This document shows, piece by piece, positions 1 through 9,002 of a DNA stretch of 26,985 nucleotides (positions are counted from its first letter, which is position 1; each line of letters begins with the position of its first letter). The position numbers and the translations under genes were made by a program. A model generated the notes under the pieces. The model had not been told where the DNA came from. It made no database searches and saw only the letters and a list, made by a program, of their open reading frames with translations. This DNA is from JAMQKA01 sp043951865 (lineage in GTDB: Bacteria; Bacteroidota; Rhodothermia; Balneolales; Balneolaceae), in contig NZ_JBINJF010000039.1 in NCBI RefSeq assembly GCF_043951865.1, forward strand, positions 1 to 26,985, in the 5' to 3' direction.

Positions 1-37
1 CGATTTTCCCTTTAACGCAGCTGGAGGGCAAATCGCG
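1..37. repeat. REP-like hairpin unit at the window edge
   Basis: Bases 1-11 and 25-35 form an 11-bp inverted repeat with one mismatch around a GC-containing loop. The reverse complement of bases 9-22 (AGCTGCGTTAAAGG) recurs exactly at 24718-24731, inside a cluster of related palindromic units. I read this as one member of an intergenic repeat family, probably cut by the window edge. Bases 38-157 hold no gene that I can support; the only structure there is a 7-bp AT hairpin at 110-129. Confidence 0.5.
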
Positions 38-157
38 CGGCACGTTACACCCTGTTACATACAATGGCCTGTAAAATATGATGTAAGATACTGCCTGCCA
101 TTAGGGTACATAATTTCATCAAAAATTATCGTGAGGAATGCAGGTTAGCTCTCTAAC

Positions 158-283
158 AGAGGACTTGCTTTGCAAAACCTCCAATCCCTCGTTCTGAGGG
201 AGTTGTACTCCCGTATAAACGGTCAAAAAAGTTGGCGGTACAACCATCTTCCAACGAGATAGCAGGTTCTGCAAAGGTTCCTA
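158..283. mobile_element. MITE-like structured repeat, copy 1
   Basis: This 126-bp non-coding element is related to the one at 13913-14032. The ends pair (CTTTGCA-x-AACC near 170 with GGTT-x-TGCAAAG near 265-277). Inside are a short hairpin, TCCCTC/GAGGGA, and a longer one opened by GTTGTAC and closed by GTACAAC. The shared end motif AGAGG-x-CTTTGCA-x-AACC suggests insertion-sequence terminal repeats, but no transposase reading frame is present. I see no flanking target duplication for this copy. It could instead be a structured RNA at the 3' end of the minus-strand heme-protein transcript. Confidence 0.55.
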
Positions 284-288
284 ATGAT

Positions 289-319
289 AAAAGCCCGGTG
301 AATCTACCACCGGGCTTTT
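289..319 (-). terminator. Rho-independent terminator of the heme lipoprotein gene
   Basis: A perfect 12-bp stem (289-300 with 308-319) around a 7-nt loop ends in a T-run when read on the minus strand. It lies about 47 bp past the stop of the gene at 366-3791. The stem begins with AAAA, so it could also terminate plus-strand transcription entering from the left. Confidence 0.85.
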
Positions 320-365
320 GTAATAAACCATGAAAACTACGGGACCCCCGGTCCACAGTTCCGGG

Positions 366-3300
366 CTATTCTTCGTTGAGTTGACTCAGAAATTCGACTA
401 CGTCTCGCAATTCGCCACGAGAGAGGATGCCCTCCATGGAAAACATGGCTGAAGGGGAGTTGGTCCGTTCAGTAATGCGGGACTTCTCAATTTTTTGGGT
501 CTCCCCGTCACTCGACTGCAAGACGACGTGCGCGTCGGTCTCCTCCTTAAGTACGCCCTGCGCGGTCTCTCCATTCTGCAGGGTAACCGAGATGGAGCCA
601 TAGCCTGGAGCAATTCGAGAACCTGGTTCTACAAGTGACAATAACAGTTGCTCTCGCGACAGTTCCTCTCCAATGGTATCGAGCGGGGGTCCCACGTCAC
701 CTCCGCGGCCATCGACAGCGTGGCAGCGCACGCATTGAGCTGCTTCATTACTGTAGAATAGTTGAGCCCCTTGCTGTGCATCGCCCCCGTAAAGGGATTC
801 CCGGTATTTTGCCAGCATATCTCCCTCTGGTTTCTGTGATTCATATTCATTTAGCAAAGACTCAAGACGTTCAGTACCGGCATTTTCTGCCGCCTCTATA
901 AGTTCGAGCTGCACCTGTTCGGGGACATCGCCTGCAATGAGGTCTGTCAATTGACGTTCAAGGACGGCATGGGCAGCCTCACTTTCCAGCTCTCCAAGGG
1001 CAGTCAGGGCACTCTGCTGCTCTTGAAATGAACCCTCACCCAGCACCGACGAGAGCAGCTCAACTTTGCGGCTGTCGGCAAGATCCAGGGAGGGAATAAT
1101 GCTGAGCGCAGTCATGCGCACCGACTGCTGGTCGTCGTCTAGGGCGGTGGAAACGACCTCGTCCATATTTTCGTAATTGAGACTGTCAAGAGTGTGAAGG
1201 GCGGCGATTTTGACTTCTGACGATGGGTCTGCTTGTACCAGTGTCACCAGTTGCGGGATTCCCGGCTCGTACTGCAGCGAACTGATCGCCTCCGCAACGC
1301 CTACTTTAAGGGTCCCGGATCCATTGCCAAAAATCGGTTCTATGACGGAGGCAAGGGCTTCGGTGGCCGCCGAACGGTCATTTTGGATATCACCGCGGTA
1401 ACGACCCGTAACACGATCCAGCGTCGATGGATCCGGCCACACCGAAAGAGTGGCAACAGCCTCCTGGCGCAGGACCTCCGGAACATCCTGGCGCAGGGCA
1501 AAAGAGGCGAGCCGCTGCGCATCTTCGGCGGTGCCGCTGTAAAGGCTCGCATTGATGGCGCGGCGCATGAGCGGTTCATTTACAATTTGATCCTGTTCGA
1601 GCATGCGGGCAAGGGCCGGAATTGCTTCCTCAATATGAGCATCGTCATTGATGGCGCGGGCGGCATTGGTCACGACAAATTCACTCTCATCGTCCAGGAA
1701 TTGGGCCACCGCCGGGTCTTCCAGCCGGCGCAGGGCCACCACAGCCGCAATGCGGACCGCTTCGGAGGGATGATCCGACAACCCGGCCAGTGCGTCTATA
1801 TCCCCGATGCGGGCCAGGGCAATGGCGCCCCCGTGACGGAGATATACATCACGGTCATTATTGGCTTCAAGCATCGAAATTATGGGCTGTAAAGCCGGCT
1901 GATGCTCCATGCGTCCCAGCGCTTCGGCGGCGAAAAACCGTACCCGCAGAGATTCATCCCGGAGTAGGGGAATGATGGCATCCGCGGCGGCCTCGTAACG
2001 GACATCACCCAGCACTTTGGCAACCTGGGCGCGAATTTCGGGATCTTCGTCTTCCAGGTACTCGACAAGAGATTCTGCCTGTTCAATGTTGTTACGCGCC
2101 AGTTGACCTATGCCCCAGATACCGTGCAGGCGCGCCAGTTGATGTTCCGTCTGCGTAATTGCTCCCAGCAGATCCTGGCTAAAGCGGCGATCGACAAGTT
2201 CAAACTGCGCTTTCATGCGAACGCGCATATCCTGGTGATGCAGAAGTTCGGTAAGTTCGGTTTCCGCAAGGGAGCCAAAACTTTTTCCCAAAAGTTCTTT
2301 GGTTTCCTGTTGAATCCGGGAACGGCTGTCGGAGGCACTGTTCAGTTTCCATATTCGACCTTTTTCCTTGGTCCCCCAGCCTTCAATCCAGTCGGCAAAA
2401 TAGAGGCTGCCACCGGGACCAAAATCCATACCGGTAGTCAGGATACCTTCAACAACGGGTTGGTCCGTTTTTAGTTCAAACCCGGCACCGCTTGGTTCGA
2501 GCGTAAACCCGTGAATGGCCGACCGGGCCGGAGAACCGGTAAATTCCGAAATGAAGAAGTGATCATCCCACTGCTCAGAGAGCGCGGTCCCGGGGTTGTA
2601 GGCCATTCCCGCCGGACCGCTGTGGTAGGCAGCGACGGGCGGCAGCAGGTGCGCGGCCTGTCCGTCCCAGCGCGGCTTAAAGTACTCCTCGTCCATCCAC
2701 ACCTTGTATTCATTGTTTTTGGGATCCACATATTTGCCAAACTGCCAGTTAATCCTCCAGCCGCTGTCAGAGCCGTTGACGAGATATACCAACCGCTCGT
2801 GTTCGCCGGCGTGGTCCCCGTCATTATCCACTGAAATCAGGTTCCCGTACTTGTCAAAAACAAATTCATGAGTGTTGCGAACCCCGCGTGCAAATACTTC
2901 AAAATTACTTCCGTCGGGTTCGGAGCGAAATATCGCACCCTGGTTGGGATTGGCCCACTGCTGCCCGTCGGGACCGGTTACGTTGGATCCTATATCGCCG
3001 ATCCCCCAGTAAATACGTCCGTCGGGACCCACCGTGGCGCCGGACATCCCGTGGCCGCTGAACCCGATATGGACCATGTACCCATCGCTGATCGAGGTTT
3101 TTGTATCGGCCATGCCATCGCTGTCGGTATCGGTGGTTTTCCACATATCCGGGGCAATGGGAATGTAGACATCGCCATCGTGTTCAAGAACCGATCCGGC
3201 CACGTCTGTGACCTCCTCATGAAAATCGCGGATGTAAAGCTGAGACCGATCGGCGATGCCGTCCCCGGAGCGGTCTTCGATAGCATACACCTCTTCTTTT

Positions 3301-3791
3301 TCCACCGTCAGATCCCTCCAGTCGTGGGATCCGTCTTCATTGAAATCGGTTAGCCACTCGTTTTGATCGCTGCGCTCGGGGGCCAGCTCGCTGTGAAGAA
3401 ACTCCTTGCGATCTTCTACCGTCTGCCAGGTGATAGACTCGATCATCCAATCGCGATGGCCCCGGATATCAAACTCGGAGCTGGTACTTCTGTTCGTGAC
3501 ATTTATCAACGCGCGGCCGTTGTTGTCAATATCCATGCCGATGGGATCCTGCAGCAATTTTTCGGAAGCCCACAAACTGAGTTCCAGTCCTTCCGCCACT
3601 TCCACGGACACATCCTGCCTGATTCGACGGGCATCTTCGGCAGCTTCCTGATCATCGAGCGTAATAATTTCGGGATCCGGCTGCTCTCCGGAACATCCGA
3701 CTAAAGAGAGAGCCAGAAGCCCGAATATTGCGAAAATTAACAGGGACGACTGGTTCACTGAAAAAGGGAAAGTGCGCATTTTCGATAACAT
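366..3791 (-). CDS. PVC-type heme-binding lipoprotein with propeller and HEAT repeats
   Basis: This 1141-aa exported protein has a lipoprotein signal peptide with an LVGC lipobox (Cys33), so it is probably anchored in the outer or inner membrane. Residues ~45-480 resemble the membrane-bound dehydrogenase beta-propeller domain of Pirellula/Verrucomicrobium-type proteins (TIGR02604 kind). Residues ~510-970 are HEAT-like helical repeats. The C-terminus is the matching heme-binding domain (TIGR02603 kind): CVRCH at 1020-1024 binds one heme c, with Met1116 or Met1119 as possible axial ligand. Such proteins usually act in sugar or alcohol oxidation as dehydrogenase or electron acceptor, but substrates are mostly unknown. 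The gene diverges from the plus-strand sugar-oxidation genes and no other cytochrome is encoded in the window, so it is a candidate electron acceptor for the two GMC dehydrogenases (inference). Confidence 0.85.
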   Translation of the reverse strand: MLSKMRTFPFSVNQSSLLIFAIFGLLALSLVGCSGEQPDPEIITLDDQEAAEDARRIRQDVSVEVAEGLELSLWASEKLLQDPIGMDIDNNGRALINVTNRSTSSEFDIRGHRDWMIESITWQTVEDRKEFLHSELAPERSDQNEWLTDFNEDGSHDWRDLTVEKEEVYAIEDRSGDGIADRSQLYIRDFHEEVTDVAGSVLEHDGDVYIPIAPDMWKTTDTDSDGMADTKTSISDGYMVHIGFSGHGMSGATVGPDGRIYWGIGDIGSNVTGPDGQQWANPNQGAIFRSEPDGSNFEVFARGVRNTHEFVFDKYGNLISVDNDGDHAGEHERLVYLVNGSDSGWRINWQFGKYVDPKNNEYKVWMDEEYFKPRWDGQAAHLLPPVAAYHSGPAGMAYNPGTALSEQWDDHFFISEFTGSPARSAIHGFTLEPSGAGFELKTDQPVVEGILTTGMDFGPGGSLYFADWIEGWGTKEKGRIWKLNSASDSRSRIQQETKELLGKSFGSLAETELTELLHHQDMRVRMKAQFELVDRRFSQDLLGAITQTEHQLARLHGIWGIGQLARNNIEQAESLVEYLEDEDPEIRAQVAKVLGDVRYEAAADAIIPLLRDESLRVRFFAAEALGRMEHQPALQPIISMLEANNDRDVYLRHGGAIALARIGDIDALAGLSDHPSEAVRIAAVVALRRLEDPAVAQFLDDESEFVVTNAARAINDDAHIEEAIPALARMLEQDQIVNEPLMRRAINASLYSGTAEDAQRLASFALRQDVPEVLRQEAVATLSVWPDPSTLDRVTGRYRGDIQNDRSAATEALASVIEPIFGNGSGTLKVGVAEAISSLQYEPGIPQLVTLVQADPSSEVKIAALHTLDSLNYENMDEVVSTALDDDQQSVRMTALSIIPSLDLADSRKVELLSSVLGEGSFQEQQSALTALGELESEAAHAVLERQLTDLIAGDVPEQVQLELIEAAENAGTERLESLLNEYESQKPEGDMLAKYRESLYGGDAQQGAQLFYSNEAAQCVRCHAVDGRGGDVGPPLDTIGEELSREQLLLSLVEPGSRIAPGYGSISVTLQNGETAQGVLKEETDAHVVLQSSDGETQKIEKSRITERTNSPSAMFSMEGILSRGELRDVVEFLSQLNEE

Positions 3792-4166
3792 ATATCAGGT
3801 TTAGACTATTGGAGTTTCAGGTCAAAATGGTGCCGACTACTATTAAAGAGCGGCCAAGTGACGTTTTGTAATGTACATACTCTTTTCTGTAAAGCCAGAG
3901 CCAATCTTATTATAATATTGGCAGAACTGCCCGGATTTATATTTGCTGGTATTTTACCTAACCAGACCCTGAAAATAAAAATGCAAAATCATAATACAAG
4001 AAAGCATGAATATTTAACGAGTCTCATTGTTGGTAACAGTGATAGATATTAAATTTTTGTATTCTGCAGCAAGAGTTTTGGAAAGAGTTCTTAGCCAGGG
4101 AAAATTTGTGGCTCATAAACTTGTTGGATTAATGGACAATTAATTTTTTAAAAAGAAAAATAGATC
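3792..4166. promoter_or_regulatory. Divergent promoter region of heme protein and metallohydrolase genes
   Basis: This 375-bp AT-rich spacer separates two divergent genes and must hold both promoters, though I cannot assign clear -35/-10 boxes. Visible elements are a GCCAAT/ATTGGC inverted repeat around an AT-rich core (about 3901-3923) and a near-palindrome CATTGTT-ggt-AACAGTG at 4025-4041, which looks operator-like. The 13-mer GGGAAAATTTGTG at 4098-4110 recurs exactly upstream of the Gfo/Idh/MocA gene at 12450-12462. No gene is supported here. Confidence 0.45.
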
Positions 4167-5207
4167 ATGAATTGTATCAGAAATATGTTGCTCTCCCTGT
4201 TTTTTCCGGTAATTATCCTGGTATTTGCCGGGGCAGAGCCTGTAAAGGCGCAGTTCAACGGCAAAATTATGACGGTCAAGGGGCCTGTCGAACCAGCTGA
4301 AATGGGATTGACACTGCCCCATGAGCACGTACTGGTCGACTTTATCGGGGCGGATCAGGTAAGCAGGGAGCGGTACGACCGTGACTCGGTGGCAGCCTTG
4401 GTGGTTCCTTTCCTGCGGGATCTTAAGCAAGCCGGAGGTGAAACCTTGATTGAATGTACTCCCAGCTACCTGGGAAGAGATCCGGTTCTTCTGAGACGTC
4501 TTTCCGACCAGTCCGGGATCAAAATGTTGACCAACACGGGCTATTATGGGGATGAGAAGGGCAATTTTTTACCCTCGCATGTGTACGAAGAGACTGCACG
4601 TCAACTGGCTGACCGGTGGACTGACGAGTGGAAAAACGGGATTGACGGGACTGGTATTCGTCCAGGTTTTATAAAACTGAGGGTGGATAAAAGTCCGATT
4701 TCTGAAACGGGACAAAAGCTGTTGGAAGCTGCTGCCGAGACGCATAAAAAAAGTGGGTTGACCATAGGAGTCCATACTCCCGATGGGCCCACGGCGCTGG
4801 AACAGCTGGAAATATTATCAGAATCAGGAATCGACCCGGCTGCATTCATCTGGATTCACGCACAAAACGAGTCGGACAGTGAAATTCACCAGCAGGTTGC
4901 GCGTATGGGTGCCTGGGTAGAGTTTGACGGCATCGGTCCCTCTTCGGCGGATTATCATTTTCAACTGATCAACAGCATGAAGGAGGCGGATCTGCTGCAC
5001 CGGGTGCTGATTTCTCACGACGCCGGGTGGTACCGGGTGGGAGAGCCGGGAGGTGATCCGAACAGCTTTGACCCGTATACCTACATCATCAACCATTTTA
5101 TTCCGCGACTCAAAAGAGAGGGCTTTACCCCGCGGGAGATCGACATGCTGACCAGGGAAAATCCGCAGCAGGCGTTTACAATTTCAGTAAGGACGAGCGA
5201 TTCTTAA
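4167..5207 (+). CDS. Exported phosphotriesterase-family metallohydrolase
   Basis: This 346-aa protein has a hydrophobic signal peptide ending near a VKAQ site, so it should act outside the cytoplasm. The rest is a TIM-barrel amidohydrolase of the phosphotriesterase family. The full binuclear metal set is visible: H52-E-H54 on strand 1, Lys170 (bridging carboxylated lysine, FIKLRVDK), His203, His231 and Asp285 (SHDAGW). The family includes phosphotriesterases, lactonases and many uncharacterised hydrolases; in this setting a sugar-lactone or ester substrate is more likely than an organophosphate, which is inference. It is the first plus-strand gene of the sugar locus, 280 bp before the next gene. 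The start fits the signal peptide, although no strong ribosome binding site precedes it. Confidence 0.85.
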   Translation: MNCIRNMLLSLFFPVIILVFAGAEPVKAQFNGKIMTVKGPVEPAEMGLTLPHEHVLVDFIGADQVSRERYDRDSVAALVVPFLRDLKQAGGETLIECTPSYLGRDPVLLRRLSDQSGIKMLTNTGYYGDEKGNFLPSHVYEETARQLADRWTDEWKNGIDGTGIRPGFIKLRVDKSPISETGQKLLEAAAETHKKSGLTIGVHTPDGPTALEQLEILSESGIDPAAFIWIHAQNESDSEIHQQVARMGAWVEFDGIGPSSADYHFQLINSMKEADLLHRVLISHDAGWYRVGEPGGDPNSFDPYTYIINHFIPRLKREGFTPREIDMLTRENPQQAFTISVRTSDS

Positions 5208-5211
5208 TTTG

Positions 5212-5255
5212 AACGACTGCTTTGCAGGTCCGGGTCTGCCGATAACTAAGTCGTT
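5212..5255. other. Intergenic hairpin after the metallohydrolase gene
   Basis: AACGACT (5212-5218) pairs with AGTCGTT (5249-5255), enclosing a smaller GCAG/CTGC stem. It starts 4 bp after the stop codon but lacks a following T-run, so it is not a standard terminator. It may stabilise the upstream mRNA 3' end. The rest of the 280-bp spacer holds TTTGCACAAA (5399-5408) and TTTGCAAA (5421-5428), also seen upstream of the Gfo/Idh/MocA gene. Confidence 0.35.
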
Positions 5256-5487
5256 GTGGGTCAGTCAAACGGACAGAGAAGAGGTCACATTTGCAGTGAT
5301 AGTTTTTTGAGTCTCGGCAAATTGAGACACTCCTGTTTATAACTGTGAATAATTGAAAAAATGGGTCGTGGAAAAATATTTAATCACTTTTAAAGATATT
5401 TGCACAAACACACTGGATTTTTTGCAAACTAGTCTACACATTAAGACGGATCAGAAGGAAAATTATTAATTTAACATAGGAATATTG

Positions 5488-6399
5488 ATGAACCAGGATA
5501 GAAGAACGTTTTTAAAGACGGTCGGGAAGGCGATGTTGGGATCAGCTGCACTAACCAGCTTGCCGGCCGGCAGCCTTTTTTCCAAGTCAGCGAGTGATAC
5601 CTTTTTTGATATTTCTCTGGCCCAGTGGTCGCTCCACAGGGCACTGTTTGGCGGCGATCTTGATAACCTTGATTTTGCTGGAACAGCCAAAAATGAGTTT
5701 GGAATCAGTGCTGTTGAGTACGTGAATCAATTCTTTATCGACAAGGCAAATGATCAGTCGTACCTGAAGGAGATGAAGCAGCGCGCTGACGATAACGGCG
5801 TTCGGAGTGTGCTCATAATGTGTGACGGGGAAGGAGCCCTTGGCGATCCGGATGAAGGGGAACGTCAACAAGCTGTCGAAAACCATCACAAGTGGGTCAC
5901 AGCGGCCAAGTACCTGGGATGCCACTCTATCCGTGTCAATGCCCAAAGCCGTGGTAGCTGGGATGAACAGATGAACCTTGCGGCGGATGGGCTTCGCAGT
6001 TTGACTGAATTTGCCGATCAACACGATATTAACGTAATTGTTGAGAACCACGGGGGACTTTCCAGCAATGCCGAATGGCTGGTGGGCGTCATAAAACAGG
6101 TAGATCACCCTCGTTGCGGAACTCTTCCTGATTTTGGGAACTTCAACATCTCGGAAAACGAATCATATGACCGGTACAAGGGAACTCGTATGCTGATGCC
6201 GTATGCCAAAGGGGTGAGTGCCAAAAGCTACAGCTTCGATTCCAATGGATATGAGAAAAATATCGATTTCGAAAAACTGATCTCAATTGTAAAAGATGCC
6301 GGCTACACGGGATATGTGGGGATTGAATACGAAGGCAGCGAACTGAGCGAGTACGAAGGGATAAAGGCGACCAAAAAATTACTTGAAATGGTCGGCTGA
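5488..6399 (+). CDS. Tat-exported sugar phosphate isomerase/epimerase-like TIM barrel
   Basis: This 303-aa protein begins with a classic twin-arginine signal (DRRTFLK) followed by an Ala/Gly-rich hydrophobic segment, so it is exported folded. The mature part fits the xylose-isomerase-like TIM-barrel family (PF01261). Candidate metal-binding positions are Glu186 in VENH, Asp215 in LPDFGN and Glu280 in VGIEYEG. Relatives act as epimerases, isomerases or 3-keto-glycoside-cleaving/isomerising enzymes; the neighbouring DUF1080 and GMC genes favour a role on 3-keto sugars (inference). The ATG at 5488 is preferred over an adjacent in-frame TTG because it directly precedes the Tat motif. It lies 117 bp before the GMC gene. 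Confidence 0.8.
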   Translation: MNQDRRTFLKTVGKAMLGSAALTSLPAGSLFSKSASDTFFDISLAQWSLHRALFGGDLDNLDFAGTAKNEFGISAVEYVNQFFIDKANDQSYLKEMKQRADDNGVRSVLIMCDGEGALGDPDEGERQQAVENHHKWVTAAKYLGCHSIRVNAQSRGSWDEQMNLAADGLRSLTEFADQHDINVIVENHGGLSSNAEWLVGVIKQVDHPRCGTLPDFGNFNISENESYDRYKGTRMLMPYAKGVSAKSYSFDSNGYEKNIDFEKLISIVKDAGYTGYVGIEYEGSELSEYEGIKATKKLLEMVG

Positions 6400-6516
6400 T
6401 AGCTGATCTCGCATAAAATAAAATTGAACCAAAATTAGACCTGTTGCAGCATAAACAGAATTCCAGGTAAAATGGAATTTCAGTGGATGGGTCTGTTCTA
6501 AAAGGCAGTAAATATT
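6400..6516 (+). promoter_or_regulatory. Structured leader before GMC dehydrogenase 1
   Basis: The 117-bp spacer contains nested inverted repeats: AGACC (about 6437) with GGTCT (about 6489), enclosing a perfect AATTCCA (6459-6465) / TGGAATT (6473-6479) hairpin. No T-run follows, so it reads as a leader or processing hairpin rather than a terminator. Confidence 0.35.
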
Positions 6517-8229
6517 ATGCAGATAAAAGAAAGTCCAAAGCAGTACGATGTATGTATAATCGGGTCCGGTGCAGGTGGCGGAATGGCCGCCCATGAACTC
6601 ACCAAGGCCGGAGCGGATGTGGTGATGCTGGAAGCCGGTGAATGGTTTGATTCGGAGGAGTTTGCGATGTTTACCTGGCCCTATGAATCGCCCCGCAGGG
6701 GTGCCAGCACCCGCCGGCAGCCGTTCGGGGAGTTTGATGCCTGTTTTGGCGGCTGGGACATCCCGGGAGAGCCTTACAGCAGCACTGAAGACACGGAATT
6801 TGACTGGTTTCGCGGGCGGATGCTGGGGGGGCGGACCAACCACTGGGGACGTATTTCTCTTCGGTTTGGACCTGACGACTTCCGCGTTCGAAGCATTGAC
6901 GGGATGGGGGATGACTGGCCGATTTCCTACGAGGAGCTGGAACCGTATTATGATCGTATCGACCGGCTGATCGGGGTTTTCGGTACTAATGAGGGGATCC
7001 CCAATGAGCCGGGTGGCATCTTCCAGCCCCCACCGGAGCCGCGTTGTTACGAGTACCTGATCAAGGACGCCTGTGACGACATGGGGATCCCCTGCATCCC
7101 CTCGCGTCTTTCAATTTTGACCGAACCCAAAAACGGTCGTGCGGCCTGTCACTATTGCGGGCAGTGCAACCGAAGCTGCTCAACCCACTCCAACTTTTCC
7201 AGTCCCTCTGTGCTGCTTCCGCCGGCCCTTGAGACGGGGAACCTGGAAATCCGGACCGGGGCAATGGCCCGGGAGGTGACCCACCGCGACGGAAAAGCAA
7301 CGGGAGTCTCCTATGTCAACAAGGAAGACGGGCGGGAGTACAAGGTGCGGGCGCGCATCGTGGTGCTGGCCGCCAGTGCCTGCGAGTCGGCCCGGCTGCT
7401 GCTCAATTCCAAATCGAGCGAATTTCCCGACGGACTGGCCAACACCAGTGGCAAAGTTGGAAAATACCTGATGGATACCACCGGTACCTCCGTGGCCGGA
7501 CTTATCCCACAGCTAATGGATACCCCGGCCCACAATGAGGACGGAACCGGTGGAATGCATCTCTATATCCCGTGGTGGGAAGATAACAGCAAGCTGGATT
7601 TTGCCCGTGGCTACCACGTGGAGCTGTGGGGCGGGCGCGGAATGCCCAGTTACGGCTTTATGGGAGGAATTCAGAACTACAGCGACCTCTACCAGGACCG
7701 TCCCAAAGGGGGCGGGGGATATGGAAAACAACTGAAGGATGATTACCGTCGCTACTATGGTTCGATCGTTGGATTATCCGGCCGTGGAGAGAGTATCGGC
7801 TATGAAGACAATTACTGCGAAATTGATCCCAATTCTGTTGATGAGTGGGGAATTCCCACACTCAGATTTAATTATACCTGGAGCGAGCAGGAATACAACC
7901 AGGTGCGCCATATGCAGCATACCTTCCGCCAGATCATCGACGAGATGGGCGGGCAGCCGCTGTGGGACATGCCCGGCAAAGAGGAGGGATACGGTATCTC
8001 CACACCCGGTGAGATTATCCATGAGGTGGGCACAACCCGGATGGGGGATGATCCCTCAACGTCGGTATTGAACAAATACTGCCAGGCCCACGACGTGGAC
8101 AACCTGTTTGTCGCCGATGGAGGTCCGTTCGTATCCCAGCCGCACAAAAATACCACCTGGACGCTACTGGCCCTGTCGATGCGTACCTCCAACTACATCG
8201 CCGACCAGATGAACAAAGGAAATCTTTAA
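6517..8229 (+). CDS. GMC-family dehydrogenase large subunit 1
   Basis: This 570-aa flavoprotein has an N-terminal FAD Rossmann motif (GSGAGGG, Gly16-Gly22) and the C-terminal GMC signature. The catalytic pair is probably His502 (HEVGTTRMG) and the HKN segment at 543-545. A cysteine motif C211-x2-C214-x2-C217-x3-C221 matches the Fe-S-type cysteine clusters of FAD glucose dehydrogenases and glucoside 3-dehydrogenases with separate small subunits. There is no signal peptide, while the next gene encodes a Tat-lipoprotein of the gluconate 2-dehydrogenase subunit 3 family, so co-export as a complex is likely. Sugar C3 or C1 oxidation is the expected reaction; C3 is favoured by the nearby DUF1080 gene. 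A second, divergent paralogue lies at 12352-10646. Confidence 0.85.
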   Translation: MQIKESPKQYDVCIIGSGAGGGMAAHELTKAGADVVMLEAGEWFDSEEFAMFTWPYESPRRGASTRRQPFGEFDACFGGWDIPGEPYSSTEDTEFDWFRGRMLGGRTNHWGRISLRFGPDDFRVRSIDGMGDDWPISYEELEPYYDRIDRLIGVFGTNEGIPNEPGGIFQPPPEPRCYEYLIKDACDDMGIPCIPSRLSILTEPKNGRAACHYCGQCNRSCSTHSNFSSPSVLLPPALETGNLEIRTGAMAREVTHRDGKATGVSYVNKEDGREYKVRARIVVLAASACESARLLLNSKSSEFPDGLANTSGKVGKYLMDTTGTSVAGLIPQLMDTPAHNEDGTGGMHLYIPWWEDNSKLDFARGYHVELWGGRGMPSYGFMGGIQNYSDLYQDRPKGGGGYGKQLKDDYRRYYGSIVGLSGRGESIGYEDNYCEIDPNSVDEWGIPTLRFNYTWSEQEYNQVRHMQHTFRQIIDEMGGQPLWDMPGKEEGYGISTPGEIIHEVGTTRMGDDPSTSVLNKYCQAHDVDNLFVADGGPFVSQPHKNTTWTLLALSMRTSNYIADQMNKGNL

Positions 8230-8245
8230 CTGACAGTCACAGGTC

Positions 8246-8312
8246 GTGAGTCTTGAGTCATGAGTTTTGTTTTTAAAAGCTTGGGACTTGTCACTCACGA
8301 CTCAAGACTCAC
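8246..8312. repeat. GTGAGTC-type inverted repeat between dehydrogenase and small subunit
   Basis: GTGAGTCTTGAGTC (8246-8259) and its exact reverse complement (8299-8312) form a 14-bp stem with a 39-nt loop; further degenerate GTGAGT/ACTCAC units flank both arms. It fills the 100-bp gap between the GMC gene and its small-subunit gene. A G-rich version of the same design occupies the same position in the second pair (10563-10639). No T-run follows, so a role in mRNA processing or stoichiometry is possible. Confidence 0.7.
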
Positions 8313-8329
8313 AACTCACGATTAGTATA

Positions 8330-8938
8330 ATGGACAGACGAGAAGCCTTAAAAACTCTTTCGCTCGGAACCCTGGCCGGCAGCTTTGTGATGACCGGTTG
8401 CCAGACACCGCCTTCAAAGAGCAGCCCGGAAGAAAAATTCTGGTCTCACGTAACCGCCGAGGATATTGAAAAGTGGGAAACCCGGTTTTTTAACGATCAT
8501 GAATTTGAGACTGTACGCCAGCTGGCCAACATGGTGATTCCGGCGGACGAACGCTCCGGAAATGCCGAGGAAGCCGGCGTACCCGAATTTATTGACTTTA
8601 TGATGCTGGATCGCCCGCAGTACCAGACGCCTATACGGGGGGGGCTCCGGTGGCTGGACGTGCAGTGCCAGAAACAGTTTGATAAGCCCTTTATTGACTG
8701 CAGTGAAGAAGAAAAAACGACTATGCTCGATCAAATTGCGTACCCCGATATTGCTGCTCCAGAGATGGAGCATGGAGTCGCTTTTTTCAACCAGTTCAGG
8801 GACCTGGTAGCCTCGGGATTCTGGTCCAGCAAGATCGGTATAGAGGATATCGGCTATATAGGGAACCAGCCCAACGACTGGCAGGGATGTCCCGAAGAGG
8901 TGCACGAGCATATCGGAATTGAGCCCAACAAGAGTTGA
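8330..8938 (+). CDS. Gluconate 2-dehydrogenase subunit 3 family Tat-lipoprotein 1
   Basis: This 202-aa protein starts MDRREALKTL, a twin-arginine signal, and continues to an MTGC lipobox (Cys24), so it is probably a Tat-exported lipoprotein. The mature part matches the Gluconate_2-dh3 family (PF13618): FETVRQLANMVIPADERSG with EFIDFM following. In characterised complexes this small subunit carries the FAD large subunit through the Tat pathway and holds it at the membrane. An in-frame start exists at 8267, but its extra 21 residues are encoded by the GTGAGTC repeat, so ATG 8330 is preferred. It follows the GMC gene and precedes DUF1080 by 49 bp. Confidence 0.85.
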   Translation: MDRREALKTLSLGTLAGSFVMTGCQTPPSKSSPEEKFWSHVTAEDIEKWETRFFNDHEFETVRQLANMVIPADERSGNAEEAGVPEFIDFMMLDRPQYQTPIRGGLRWLDVQCQKQFDKPFIDCSEEEKTTMLDQIAYPDIAAPEMEHGVAFFNQFRDLVASGFWSSKIGIEDIGYIGNQPNDWQGCPEEVHEHIGIEPNKS

Positions 8939-9002
8939 CGGTTCTTCCTGCAGGAAATAGAAATTCACACGTTTTTAAAATTAATACATGTATACGTTTC
9001 TT

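Noticed and set aside
8267..8329. Upstream start for small-subunit gene 1
   Set aside because: The added 21 residues come from the GTGAGTC repeat and would bury the Tat motif.
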